Of a stretch of 64,000 bases of DNA, positions 44,183 to 53,759 are shown in pieces. Below the pieces are notes generated by a model. That model saw nothing but the letters and a program-made list of their open reading frames with translations, was not told the origin of the DNA and searched no databases. The DNA is from Anaeromassilibacillus sp001305115 (GTDB lineage Bacteria > Bacillota > Clostridia > Oscillospirales > Acutalibacteraceae). Where the stretch lies: assembly GCA_042854365.1 (NCBI GenBank), contig AP031437.1, positions 2,914,001 through 2,978,000 on the forward strand. Direction: 5' to 3'. Positions within the stretch are counted from its first letter, which is position 1; each line of letters begins with the position of its first letter. Position numbers and translations under genes: made by a program.

Positions 44183-45964
44183 TTATTTGGCAGGAAGATG
44201 GATTCGGGCCGTAGTTCCCTCATCCGGTTCACTGTACAGGGAAAGGCCGTAATCTGGGCCAAAGTAAAGTTGTATGCGCTCCTGTACATTTTTCAACCCA
44301 ATGCCAGAGCCCTTGCCGCGCACCTTCCCGGTGTCCTTGGTCAGCAGAGCATCCGCCTGTTCCTGTGGCATCCCCAAGCCATTGTCCACTACATCGATAT
44401 AGAGGTCCCCATCCTTGCGATACGCACGGATATAAATTTCACCGTCTCCGTCCATAAACTCCATTCCATGGTAAATCGCGTTTTCTACCAATGGCTGTAC
44501 AATCAGTTTGATGGTCTGGCAATGAAGTGTCTCGGGTTCCGCCGTAATCTCATACGTAAATTTATTTTTGTAGCGAATTTTCTGAATTGTTAAATAATTT
44601 CGGACATGTTCCAGCTCGTCCGCAACGGTAATGATATTTTTTCCCTTCGAAAGGCTAATTCGGAACAATTTTGCCAGAGATGTCACCATTTGAATAGCGC
44701 CTTCGTAGCGCTCATTTTCCACCATCCAAACAATCGAATCCAGGGTATTGTAAAGGAAATGGGGATTGATCTGCGATTGCAGCGCATCCATTTCACTTTT
44801 TCGTTTGCTCTCCTGCTCTGTAACTACGTCGTCCATCAGTTTTCGCATCTGTTCGGCCATGGAACGGATTGCTTTTCCAAGATGCTGAATTTCGTAGGAA
44901 CCTTTGATACTGATATGAGCATCCAGGTTCCCCTTTTCCAGTTCCTTAACCGAACGTTCCAGAGATTTTACCGGATTGGCGATTCTCTGAGAGAGAAACA
45001 TGTTCACTGTAATCAACAAAAAGATGGCAAAGCAAACAAAGAACATGGAAAACAGCTGGAATTGACTGTAATCGTTTGTAATATCCGACATGGGCACCAC
45101 GCCGACAATCCGCCAGCCCGTGTATCCTACCGTCTTGACGGTCACCAAACGTTGCTGCCCCTCGAAGTCCTCTGTATGGGTGCCATCCTCGTAGGCAGCC
45201 GCCTGCAAATTGTTTTCATGGATTAAATTGGAGTAGATCAACTGTTGGCGCGGATGATAGATGATTTCCCCATTCGCGTCTATAAGATACAGGTATCCCG
45301 ATTCCCCCAGATCGACATTCTTGCAAATCTGTTCGATGCCGCTAAAATTCATATCGACCAATAGCACCCCATGCACAATGGAACCACTTCGCGTAAGCTC
45401 GACTGAACGGCTCAACGAGACAACCCAGCTGTACCGGTTATCCGAATTGGTAAACAAATTCTGTACATGCGGTGTAGAAAAATGTAAGTTTTCAATCCGC
45501 TCATTTGCAACAACGAACCAGTCCTGGCTCTTGGGGTCCACTGTAAATTTCAGCTGAGAGAGCGGCTCCGCAGCGACTACTTCACCGCTGTCTGTAAAAA
45601 CGGCCACACTGACCAACAGGTCCCGGTTTGTTTCATAAAGCAAGCGCATATCTTTGACGAGGCTGTCCATGTCCGTCTCAATGTCAACATTTTTGATGAC
45701 ACGGTAATACATGGAATCCGAGACACGCATCATGTTATGCAGGTAATTGTCCAAGTTTAAATTGACCTGGCTTAACATACGCCGGTTGTCATCGGAGACC
45801 ATTTTCTCACTGGAATTGATAAACCGCGCGGACAGTATGACGGCCACCAGAATCATTCCGGCCACCGCCACCAAGGTAAAGGTGATCGAAATCGTAAACT
45901 GGATGCTGCGTTTTTTATAAGCATGTTTGATCCTCTGCGAAAAGTTTCTCAGACGTCTCAGCAT
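44183..45964 (-). CDS. YesM-type sensor histidine kinase of the galactose sensory operon
   Basis: A 593-residue kinase. N-terminal span (about 25-45), an extracellular dCache-like sensor (SYYRVIKN through YTGWRIVGVVP), a second span (SMFFVCFAIFLLITVNMFL), HAMP and the histidine box SQINPHFLYNTLDSIVWMVENERYEGA, then the ATPase domain (QPLVENAIYHGM, VVDNGLGMP, GSGIGLKNVQERIQLYFG). ATG 45964 has GGAGG at 6 bp; the ATG at 45994 is less likely. It is preceded by its YesN partner and followed by two sugar-binding proteins, all on one strand with gaps of 24-53 bp. Confidence 0.93.
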   Translation of the reverse strand: MLRRLRNFSQRIKHAYKKRSIQFTISITFTLVAVAGMILVAVILSARFINSSEKMVSDDNRRMLSQVNLNLDNYLHNMMRVSDSMYYRVIKNVDIETDMDSLVKDMRLLYETNRDLLVSVAVFTDSGEVVAAEPLSQLKFTVDPKSQDWFVVANERIENLHFSTPHVQNLFTNSDNRYSWVVSLSRSVELTRSGSIVHGVLLVDMNFSGIEQICKNVDLGESGYLYLIDANGEIIYHPRQQLIYSNLIHENNLQAAAYEDGTHTEDFEGQQRLVTVKTVGYTGWRIVGVVPMSDITNDYSQFQLFSMFFVCFAIFLLITVNMFLSQRIANPVKSLERSVKELEKGNLDAHISIKGSYEIQHLGKAIRSMAEQMRKLMDDVVTEQESKRKSEMDALQSQINPHFLYNTLDSIVWMVENERYEGAIQMVTSLAKLFRISLSKGKNIITVADELEHVRNYLTIQKIRYKNKFTYEITAEPETLHCQTIKLIVQPLVENAIYHGMEFMDGDGEIYIRAYRKDGDLYIDVVDNGLGMPQEQADALLTKDTGKVRGKGSGIGLKNVQERIQLYFGPDYGLSLYSEPDEGTTARIHLPAK

Positions 45965-46017
45965 CACAATCCTCCATGGGTTCGCGTTCCACACCCCACC
46001 TCTTCCCTACAATTTCT

Positions 46018-47670
46018 CTATTTTCCCACAGGCTTTTCGGAATTGTCCCTTGGTGGGGGCGCCGCTTGACGGTATTTGGAAGGGGAGACGCCGAAACGCT
46101 TTTTAAAAACATAGCTAAAATAGTTCGGCTCCGTGTAGCCTACTTTTCCAGCGATCACATACGTCTTGTCGTCGGTCGTATTGAGTAAACTCAGCGCATG
46201 TTGGAGCCGTACCTCTGTCAAATAAGAAACAAAGCTCATCTCTGTTTCCCTCTTGAAAACCGTCGAAAAATAAGCGGGGCTCACATGTAAAACCGCACAC
46301 AGCTTTTCCACAGAAATCTCCGGGTCCATATAGTGTTCTTCAATATATTGTTTGGCATTGCGTGCCAGAAGTTTTGTAGAGTCCAGGCGTTCCCGTTTGA
46401 CCTGAGCACTAATTCGTGTACAAGCCTCGATCAACCACTGCCGGATCTTGGACGGTGAATGTGAAAAAATCGTGGTAAAATAATTGAATTCTTCGCCAAA
46501 GACCTCATCTGTATTGAGTTCATAGGTGCGCACAACACGCAACAATGCAGTAACCAACTCTACCAAATAAACCTGATATTGACCGACCGGAATGAGCTGC
46601 GCTTCAAAACGCGAAAACAGCTCGTTGACCACCTTTGTGATCTCCTCTTCCCCGCCCAATTTGATGGCGTTAATCAAGGCACGTTCTTCCTGTTCTCCAA
46701 ATTGCAGTTGTACCGAAGTGTCAGGTTCCACGTCCTTAATATATATTGCACGGCCTTCGCCCATGATAGCGCTGTAATCCAATGCGCTTTGCGCCTGCTG
46801 ATAAGAGCGGCTAATCTCATTGAGATCCGTGCAAAGGCCGCCTACGCCGGCGGAGATGTCCCCGCCCAATACACGGGATGCACTCTTACAGACTTCATTC
46901 AATCCAGTAATCAAGGAAGTGACATCGTTATCACTCTGAAAATCCGCCAGAATGACAACATTATCCATATAAAGAAAACTTGTGAAATGGCAAAACCGCC
47001 CCAAAATCTCTCCGACCGTTTTTGCCACGGAAAGCGGAACCAACTCCTGCGCGCTACGAAGAGGCGTTGCATCGGCCAAAGCCTGTGCAGAATCTCCCTC
47101 TGCATGCACCAATGCGACCGTCCAATATTTTGCAGCCAAGTGAAGTTGGAACATTTCTGCCTGTGCTTGTACGCGCTGCTGTGGAACACGTCCTTCCAAG
47201 AGTCCAACCAAAAATTGCTCCCGCAGCACAGGCAAGCTTTCTTGATAATTTCGGCGCAACTTTTCAATATCACGCTGATCTGCAAGCTCCTGATCCAATT
47301 GGCATTTCAGCTTTTGCAGGGTCTGGGTGAGCTCCTGCGCATTAACTGGTTTCAGCAAGTACTCCGTGACGTTCAATTTGATTGCCCTTTGCGCGTACTC
47401 AAAATCATCAAATCCGGAAAAAATAATCATCTTCACAGAGGGCATTTTCTCCGCGATGTGTTGACACAGTTGCAAGCCATCCATGAACGACATTTTAATA
47501 TCGGTCATGATGACGTCTGGATGCAGGTGTTCGGCCAATTCCAATGCCTCTACGCCATTTTCCGCACTGCCGACTACCTCATATCCCAGGGCATTCCAGT
47601 CGATTTTCCGGATAATCCCTTCTCGAATCTCCTCCTCATCATCCACCACAATTACTCGATATTGTCCCAT
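46018..47670 (-). CDS. YesN-type response regulator of the galactose sensory operon
   Basis: A 550-residue regulator. The receiver is MGQYRVIVVDDEEEIREGI with phospho-Asp in DVIMTDIKMS and Thr/Ser position in IIFSGFDDFEYA. A central region of about 250 residues is followed by the AraC helices VEKLCAVLHVSPAYFSTVFKRE and IAGKVGYTEPNYFSYVFKKRFG. It starts behind AAAGGAG. It is the first gene of the operon with YesM and the two binding proteins. The 21-bp direct repeats upstream of mglB are its likely targets. Confidence 0.93.
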   Translation of the reverse strand: MGQYRVIVVDDEEEIREGIIRKIDWNALGYEVVGSAENGVEALELAEHLHPDVIMTDIKMSFMDGLQLCQHIAEKMPSVKMIIFSGFDDFEYAQRAIKLNVTEYLLKPVNAQELTQTLQKLKCQLDQELADQRDIEKLRRNYQESLPVLREQFLVGLLEGRVPQQRVQAQAEMFQLHLAAKYWTVALVHAEGDSAQALADATPLRSAQELVPLSVAKTVGEILGRFCHFTSFLYMDNVVILADFQSDNDVTSLITGLNEVCKSASRVLGGDISAGVGGLCTDLNEISRSYQQAQSALDYSAIMGEGRAIYIKDVEPDTSVQLQFGEQEERALINAIKLGGEEEITKVVNELFSRFEAQLIPVGQYQVYLVELVTALLRVVRTYELNTDEVFGEEFNYFTTIFSHSPSKIRQWLIEACTRISAQVKRERLDSTKLLARNAKQYIEEHYMDPEISVEKLCAVLHVSPAYFSTVFKRETEMSFVSYLTEVRLQHALSLLNTTDDKTYVIAGKVGYTEPNYFSYVFKKRFGVSPSKYRQAAPPPRDNSEKPVGK

Positions 47671-48090
47671 ATGTGGAAACTCCTTTGTTTGTTTTCAGTC
47701 CACGGCCTTTCTTGTAGCATCTCACAATTTCCGCTTTCATGACAATGATTCTTTAACTATTTGATTGTTCTTTAAATTTATTGTACCATTCTTACACAAA
47801 TTGCGCAACACTTTCCATTTCATAGGCACACTCGGTCTTTCTGCGGGCAATTCGATGGAAAAAACAGCACGCATTGACCGATAATATTGAGAACATATCC
47901 GCTCAAAAAGCGGAATAAAAGACCTTGTACAAGCCCATCTAAAAATCGTTATTTCGTTTTATTGTAACAGAAACCGAAATCATATGGCTGCATAATTCAG
48001 AAATTCGCCGCAGAGACAAGGAAATTTTTCATCCTACCCTTGTTTTTTCTCTCCCCATCGTTGCACCTCTCCGCAAATTCAATTGGAAAT
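47671..48090. other. intergenic region upstream of the sensory operon
   Basis: About 420 bp between the YesN start and the mglC terminator. It must hold the promoter of the sensory operon on the minus strand, but no strong consensus was found. A short hairpin CCGCT / AGCGG occurs near 47900-47915. No gene is seen. Confidence 0.45.
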
Positions 48091-48127
48091 AAAAAAAGGC
48101 CTGTTCCAGAAAATCTGGAACAGGCCT
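48091..48127 (-). terminator. mglBAC terminator
   Basis: A perfect 14-bp stem (AGGCCTGTTCCAGA / TCTGGAACAGGCCT, loop AAA), then a run of T residues on the minus strand. Confidence 0.93.
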
Positions 48128-48144
48128 GAATTTTCAGATGTAAA

Positions 48145-49356
48145 TTACTTTCTTCTGTACTTGGACAGGTCGATTGCAACAGCGATCGCGATAATGATGC
48201 CCTTGATCACCTGCTGCCACATCGGGCTAACACCGATGAACTGCAGACCATACTGGATGACCGTAAAGATCAACACGCCGCTGATGATGCCGCCAACCGT
48301 ACCGATACCACCATTCAAAGATACGCCGCCGACCACGCAAGCCGCGATTGCGTCGAGTTCGTAGCCGTCGCCATAGTTGTTGGTTGCACCAGCTGTTCTA
48401 GCAGCTTCCAAAACGCCGCCAACACCATACATGAAGGAAGCAAGAATGAAGATGCCCATGATGGTCTTGAACACGTTAACGCCGGAAACAACAGCCGCTT
48501 CACGGTTGCCGCCGATCGCATACACGTTCTTACCAAATACCGTCTTATTCAAAACGAACCAGATAGCAATTGTAAAGACAACTGCAATCGGAACCAGGAC
48601 GGAAATCTTACCAAACAGCTTTGTCTGGCCGATAGCCGAGAAGTCCGGGCGGATACCGCCGATCGGCTGGGAGCTGTTCGGAGGCATATCGAAATACAGA
48701 GAACATGCACCGTAGATCATAACCTGCACAGCCAAGGTGGCGATGAAGGGGTGCATGTCATACTTTGCAACCAAGAAGCCATTGACCACACCAAACAGCA
48801 TGCAAGCTACAATTGCTGCGATGATCGGCAGAACAACCGGCAGCTGCGGCAGGTCCGGATAGAAACGATTTGCATATGTAGCTGTCTGCAACATAGAGGT
48901 GGAGATAACAGCTGCCAAACCGACCATACGGCCAGCGGACAGGTCCGTACCTGCAATCAACAGGGTGAAGCAGATGCCCAATGCAATAATCATTCTGGTA
49001 GAGGACTGCGTTAAAATGTCCAAGAGCACCTGAATCTGCATGAAACGGGGCTCAATAAAGCAAATCACGACAACCAACGCCAACAATGCCAGCATGATTG
49101 CGTTATTCGTCAAAAAGTTTTTCGCTGCTCTGGAGGAAAAAGAAACCTCCGGATGGAGGCGCTCGCCTCTCGTCATCTGTACAATACCATAGACAACGGC
49201 GATTACGCCAATGCCAAGGATAAACCACGGCAGATCAAATGTCGCTTTTGGATCCAATACAAAGTTGAGAATGACACCCAGGACAGCAAGAACTGCGCCC
49301 ACAACGATGAAAGACAGCGCATATTTTTTGCGCGGGATCGTCTTTTCTCCTTGCAT
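48145..49356 (-). CDS. mglC: galactose/methyl galactoside ABC transporter permease
   Basis: A 403-residue permease of the BPD_transp_2 (RbsC/MglC) family, longer than the E. coli protein owing to an N-terminal pair of spans. The conserved core includes ITQSSTRMIIALGICFTLLIAGTDLSAG-type sequence (TDLSAGRMVGLAA) and a later GGVSLNGGIGTVGGIISGVL. It forms the membrane channel with MglA. ATG 49356 is used because GAGG is 9 bp upstream; ATG 49362 is too close. It is the distal gene of mglB-mglA-mglC. Confidence 0.95.
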   Translation of the reverse strand: MQGEKTIPRKKYALSFIVVGAVLAVLGVILNFVLDPKATFDLPWFILGIGVIAVVYGIVQMTRGERLHPEVSFSSRAAKNFLTNNAIMLALLALVVVICFIEPRFMQIQVLLDILTQSSTRMIIALGICFTLLIAGTDLSAGRMVGLAAVISTSMLQTATYANRFYPDLPQLPVVLPIIAAIVACMLFGVVNGFLVAKYDMHPFIATLAVQVMIYGACSLYFDMPPNSSQPIGGIRPDFSAIGQTKLFGKISVLVPIAVVFTIAIWFVLNKTVFGKNVYAIGGNREAAVVSGVNVFKTIMGIFILASFMYGVGGVLEAARTAGATNNYGDGYELDAIAACVVGGVSLNGGIGTVGGIISGVLIFTVIQYGLQFIGVSPMWQQVIKGIIIAIAVAIDLSKYRRK

Positions 49357-49471
49357 ACCCATTTACCTCACTTTCTTTTTTACATATACCCATCTTTCGC
49401 GCGACGATCGTACAGGCATATGGCTATTAAAATTTTTGAAAAACCCTGCCACACTGGCCATGAGTTTTCAT

Positions 49472-50968
49472 TTACATAAATTTGGTAGCCAAACGCATAA
49501 CGCCAACGGAGTCCGCCTCGCCGCGGTCCAGGAAGCCCGTGACACGGCCTTCGCACATAACCATGACGCGGTCCGCCATGCCCAACAGTTCGGGCATTTC
49601 CGAAGAGATCATGATAATCGACTTGCCTTCCTTAATCAGGTCGTGCATGATCGTATAGATCTCATACTTTGCACCAACGTCGATACCGCGTGTCGGTTCA
49701 TCCAATATCAGGATGTCCGGATGCGTCAACAACCAGCGTGCAATCAGAACCTTCTGCTGGTTGCCACCCGACAGGTTCTGCATCAATTCCTTCATGCTCG
49801 GCGTCTTTGTGTGCATGCTTTCGTTCGATTCGGTCGCCGCTTTAAAGCGTTTGCTCTCCTGCAACACGCCATGCTTTGCAAAGCTCTTTTGTGCGGCAAT
49901 GACCGTGTTGTCCTCGATCGACAGAATGCCAAATACGCCGCTCTGACGGCGTTCCTCCGTCAACAGCGCCAGCCCATGCGCCTTTGCATCGCGCACCGAC
50001 TTCACCTTGAACGGCTTGCCGTCCTTTTCCACATGGCCCGATGCAATCGCACGCAGACCGAACAAAGCCTCGACCATCTCTGTACGCTGTGCGCCTACCA
50101 GACCGCCGATGCCCAATATTTCTCCTTTATGCAGCTCAAACGACACATGCTGGAACGACTTCGGCAACGGCGAACACAGATCGTCCACCTTCAGCACGAC
50201 TTCCTTCCCCGGCTTGTACGCCTTCGGCGGGAAACGGTTCGTCATATCGCGCCCTACCATTCGGTTGATAATCAGGTCCGTTGTCAGCTCGCTTGCCGGC
50301 CAGGTTCCTACATACGTGCCGTCTCGCATGATCGTTACTTCATCCGAGATCTTCAAGATCTCTTCCATCTTGTGGGAGATGTAAATGATCGCGCAGCCTT
50401 TTTCCTGTAGCTGCCGGATAATCTTAAACAAGTGCTCGGTCTCGTTGTCTGTCAACGATGACGTCGGTTCGTCCATGATGATGATCTTCGAATTGTAGCT
50501 GACCGCCTTCGCTATCTCCACCAACTGCAAGTTGGACGCCGACAGCGTTCCCGCCAGTACCTCCGGATCAATGTCCAGGTCGACCTCTTTAAAGAGCTCC
50601 TTTGTCTTTTTGATCATCGTCTTTTTATCGACGGCGATCCCTTTCATGGGGAATCTTCCCAGCCAGATGTTTTCCATTACCGGGCGGAACCGGATTGGGT
50701 GCAGCTCCTGGTGGATCATCGAGATTCCCAGGTCCAACGCCTGTTTCGACGTATTGATGACCCGTTTCTTTCCATCCAGGATAATCTCGCCGCCATCTTC
50801 ATGGTAGATGCCGAACAAACACTTCATCAGTGTCGATTTTCCTGCACCGTTCTCGCCCATCAGAGCATGCACGCTGCCGGGCCGCACTTTCAAGGTTACT
50901 CCGTCCAGCGCTTTTACGCCCGGGAATACCTTCGTGATGTTGTTCATTTCCAGCACATATTCTCCCAT
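49472..50968 (-). CDS. mglA: galactose/methyl galactoside ABC transporter ATPase
   Basis: A 498-residue protein with two ABC domains. Domain 1 has Walker A GENGAGKST, Walker B IIIMDEPTSSLTD and a signature-like LSASNLQLVEIAKA (not the canonical LSGGQ). Domain 2 has the degenerate first loop GGLVGAQRTEM, signature LSGGNQQKVLIARWL and Walker B ILILDEPTRGIDVG. The unequal halves are normal for RbsA/MglA-type ATPases. It lies between mglB and mglC. The start has GAAGGAGG. Confidence 0.97.
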   Translation of the reverse strand: MGEYVLEMNNITKVFPGVKALDGVTLKVRPGSVHALMGENGAGKSTLMKCLFGIYHEDGGEIILDGKKRVINTSKQALDLGISMIHQELHPIRFRPVMENIWLGRFPMKGIAVDKKTMIKKTKELFKEVDLDIDPEVLAGTLSASNLQLVEIAKAVSYNSKIIIMDEPTSSLTDNETEHLFKIIRQLQEKGCAIIYISHKMEEILKISDEVTIMRDGTYVGTWPASELTTDLIINRMVGRDMTNRFPPKAYKPGKEVVLKVDDLCSPLPKSFQHVSFELHKGEILGIGGLVGAQRTEMVEALFGLRAIASGHVEKDGKPFKVKSVRDAKAHGLALLTEERRQSGVFGILSIEDNTVIAAQKSFAKHGVLQESKRFKAATESNESMHTKTPSMKELMQNLSGGNQQKVLIARWLLTHPDILILDEPTRGIDVGAKYEIYTIMHDLIKEGKSIIMISSEMPELLGMADRVMVMCEGRVTGFLDRGEADSVGVMRLATKFM

Positions 50969-50999
50969 ACGATCAATCCTCCTTCTTGCTAAAATTAAG

Positions 51000-51034
51000 C
51001 GGGGAACGGAAAGCGCTCGCTTTCGCGTTCCCCG
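51000..51034 (-). promoter_or_regulatory. intercistronic stem-loop between mglB and mglA
   Basis: GGGGAACG-GAAAGC pairs with GCTTTC-G-CGTTCCCC (one bulge) in the gap between the mglB stop and the mglA ribosome binding site. It has no T tract. Stem-loops at this place in sugar ABC operons stabilise the binding-protein message and thin out downstream expression. Confidence 0.6.
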
Positions 51035-51088
51035 TAGAACAAGCTTTTCTTTAAGAAATCAAAAGAAAGTGTACTGCGTTCGCGCTAA

Positions 51089-52198
51089 TTAGGACATGTA
51101 ATCCTGATAGTTGTCCTGTGTGACCTTTACATAGTCAACCCAGACATACTTGTCGTCGGTAACCGGATAGCCAATGTTCTCTTCGGTGATTTCCTTACCC
51201 TGAGCAGCTGCAACAGCGATGTTCACGCTAGCATTGCCCTGGCTGGTGGAATCGTTCAGAACTGTACCGAGCAAGGAGCCGTCCTTCATAGCTTCCAGAG
51301 CCGGAGCCGTTGCGTCAACGCCAACAACCGGAATATACTTGGACTCGTCGCCGGAGTTGTAGCCTTCTGCCTTCAGAGCTTCGATTGCGCCCAGAGCCAT
51401 GTCGTCGTTGTTGCACAGAACAGCTTCGATCTTGTCAATGCCCTGAGAGGAGATAAATGCTGCCATCAAGTCGGTAGCCTTAACCTTATCCCACATAGCG
51501 GTGTCAGCAGCCAGCTGCTCAACGCCGAATCCAGCCTCTTCGATTGCCTTCGGAGCATACTCGGAACGGAGGGTAGCATCCTGGTGGCCAGGCTCGCCCT
51601 GAATCATGACATACTGGACCTTGCCGTCGCCATTCTTATCAGCTTCCGGATGAGCGGTGAAGTAATCAGCGATGATCTCGCCGGACATTGTACCGGACTG
51701 CTCTGCACGGCAGCCAACATACCATGCCTTGTCATAGGAATTCATGTCTTCCTCGGACGGCTGGCGGTTCTGCAGAACGATCGGCAGATCTGCGTCCTTC
51801 GCCTTGGTGATGATCGGGCCAGCAGCGGTCAGATCAACCGGGTTAACAATCAGAGCATTGACGCCCTTTGTGATGAAGGTATCAACCTGTTCGTTCTGGG
51901 TGGGCTGCTTGTTCTGGGAGTCCACGATGTCGATCTTTGCACCCAGCTCTTCTGCACGAGCAGTCATGGTGTTACGAACGCCGGTCATGAACGTATCGTC
52001 AAACTTGTAAACGCAGGAGCCGATGCTTACATCAGAAGCGTCTGTGCCTGCTTCGGAAGGCTCTTCGTTGTTGTCCGTGGACGCAGTGCTGTCTGTGCCA
52101 GTGGACTCTGTCGAAGAAGTGTTGCTATCATTGCCGCAGCCAACCGCTACGGAAGCCATCATCATGGCTGCCAGCATAAATGCTAATACCTTTTTCAT
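51089..52198 (-). CDS. mglB: galactose/glucose-binding lipoprotein of the Mgl transporter
   Basis: A 369-residue lipoprotein (lipobox VAVGC, then an Asn/Ser/Thr-rich linker). The binding fold has VYKFDDTFMTGVRNTM, the calcium loop ADKNGDGKVQ, LCNNDDMALGAIEAL and VVGVDATAPALEAMKDG. It captures galactose, glucose or beta-methyl-galactoside outside the cell for MglA/C. ATG 52198 has AGGAGG at 9 bp; the frame extends to 52288 without a signal. It is the first gene of mglBAC and the nearest to the regulated promoter. Confidence 0.96.
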   Translation of the reverse strand: MKKVLAFMLAAMMMASVAVGCGNDSNTSSTESTGTDSTASTDNNEEPSEAGTDASDVSIGSCVYKFDDTFMTGVRNTMTARAEELGAKIDIVDSQNKQPTQNEQVDTFITKGVNALIVNPVDLTAAGPIITKAKDADLPIVLQNRQPSEEDMNSYDKAWYVGCRAEQSGTMSGEIIADYFTAHPEADKNGDGKVQYVMIQGEPGHQDATLRSEYAPKAIEEAGFGVEQLAADTAMWDKVKATDLMAAFISSQGIDKIEAVLCNNDDMALGAIEALKAEGYNSGDESKYIPVVGVDATAPALEAMKDGSLLGTVLNDSTSQGNASVNIAVAAAQGKEITEENIGYPVTDDKYVWVDYVKVTQDNYQDYMS

Positions 52199-52307
52199 AC
52201 CTGAAAATCCTCCTACTTTCTTTGAAAAATCTTCTTTCGGTTTTGCAATGAATCTGCGCTTTGTGTATTTGCACAAATGCGAGTTCAATTGCGATTTACT
52301 ATTAGTA

Positions 52308-52376
52308 AGTATAGCTGTCCCTATTCAAAAAATCTATATAAAATTCTTCGGTCTTGTATGAAATATCTTCGCTCTT
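52308..52376 (-). promoter_or_regulatory. mglB promoter with two 21-bp-spaced direct repeats
   Basis: On the minus strand TATACT (52308-52313) has no good -35 at 17 bp. Upstream, TTCTTCGGTCTT (52344-52355) and ATCTTCGCTCTT (52365-52376), as written on the plus strand, repeat with a 21-bp period and are centred about 49 and 70 bp before the predicted start near 52301. This suits an AraC/YesN-type activator. Confidence 0.55.
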
Positions 52377-52632
52377 TTGCTCGATTGTTTTTGCCAAACA
52401 ATGACCGCCTTTGTGAAAAAGGACAAAATAGCTTCTTGAAATTAGGGGAACATGCCTAAAATCTGTCGTAAATTGGGGATGGCATGCATAGAAAACACAA
52501 GATACAGGGACAACCTTCCTTTCCCGAAAAATTTCACAACAAAGCGATCCTTTCTATAAGGATTTTTCTTTCAGCATGCATAAACCGCCTAATAGCCGCA
52601 TAGAAATCTTTGTTGAAAAGGAGGCGGACAAT

Positions 52633-53511
52633 ATGGGAGATTTTGCATGCGTCCAGGCCGCAGTCGCACCCCTTTGGAATGCGCCAAAAGAAGGCGCCGT
52701 ACGGGTAGACGAAGCTCTTTGTGGCACAGAAGTTGAGATTCTAGAGAGTTCCGGCGCCTACCGGCGGGTACGAACCGCCTATTATTATGAGGGATGGGTC
52801 CTAGAAAACACGCTGTTTCCGCTTTCCTCCCCAGAACAGTGGCGGTCCGCATCCAAGGCCGTTGTCTGCGCGTCCTTTGCAGATCTCCAACATGAACCGT
52901 CGGTACAGGCTTCTACCCTTTGTACGTTGCCGCGCGGGGCACGCCTGCGATGGGAAGAAGCCTCTGCTACCGACAAATGGCAAAAAGTATTCCTTCCAAA
53001 CGGCACGCCCGGATTTCTTCCCGCTTCGTCCCTTGTTAAGCCGTTTCACGGCATTGGCGCCCGAAAAGCACCGCAATTTCGCTGCGACGTGGTTCGCTCT
53101 GCAAAATCCTATTTAGGAACCCCCTATCGGTGGGGTGGGATGACCCCCATGGGAATCGACTGTTCCGGCCTTTGCTTTATGGCCTACGCGCTAAATGGCG
53201 TCTACATTTTCCGTGACGCGCGCATCGAACCCGGCTATGCAATTGAACAGATCCCCTTCCGCTGTGCTGGACCAGGAGACCTGCTCTTCTTCCCCGGGCA
53301 TGTCGCTATGTTAATAGGAGGCGGACGATATATCCACTCGACAGCCGGAAACGGGTGCCATGGAGTGGTAATTAACAGCCTGAACCCCCGCTCTCCTGAG
53401 TACCGCGCCGACCTCCCGCGCAAATTGCTCGCTGTAGGCAGCCTATTTGGGCAAAAATTTTCCGGCCAGGGGAGAGGAAAAGCCCCTGGCCGGAAGCGCC
53501 GCGTTGAATAA
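52633..53511 (+). CDS. NlpC/P60 cell-wall endopeptidase with SH3-like N-terminal domains
   Basis: A 292-residue protein, no obvious signal peptide. The first 150 residues form two SH3b-like repeats (VAPLWNAPKEGAVRVDEAL... and ADLQHEPSVQASTLCTLPRGARLRW), as in YkfC-type dipeptidyl-peptidases. The C-terminal NlpC/P60 domain has the nucleophile Cys in GIDCSGLCFMAYALNG, the catalytic His in FFPGHVAMLIGGGRYIHST and a third polar residue in the NGCHGVVI region. It cleaves peptide stems, often gamma-D-Glu-diamino-acid bonds, probably for muropeptide recycling. ATG 52633 has AAAGGAGG. A GC hairpin (CCGGCCAGGGG / CCCCTGGCCGG) lies in its last codons. Confidence 0.9.
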   Translation: MGDFACVQAAVAPLWNAPKEGAVRVDEALCGTEVEILESSGAYRRVRTAYYYEGWVLENTLFPLSSPEQWRSASKAVVCASFADLQHEPSVQASTLCTLPRGARLRWEEASATDKWQKVFLPNGTPGFLPASSLVKPFHGIGARKAPQFRCDVVRSAKSYLGTPYRWGGMTPMGIDCSGLCFMAYALNGVYIFRDARIEPGYAIEQIPFRCAGPGDLLFFPGHVAMLIGGGRYIHSTAGNGCHGVVINSLNPRSPEYRADLPRKLLAVGSLFGQKFSGQGRGKAPGRKRRVE

Positions 53512-53759
53512 CGATTCTTATTCAATATATTGAGGAAAAACACGAAAGCAAATTCATAAAAGCGGCCATCAACATTTCGATGGCATTTTACCCAGACATC
53601 CTTCCTACTCGCTCGGAATTCTCACATTTTGAGATCTCTCAAAGCTCTGGGTTTGTTACGCTGGTATATAGTATAAGATATTTCAATGAAAAAGGCAAGC
53701 GATTTTGCATAGAACATTGGTCATTTTAGGTGGGCTTGTTTCGTTATTTCACCAAATTC

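Noticed and set aside
53462..53494. CCGGCCAGGGG / CCCCTGGCCGG hairpin as a terminator of the NlpC/P60 gene.
   Set aside because: It lies inside the coding sequence and has no T tract, so a terminator call is not supported.
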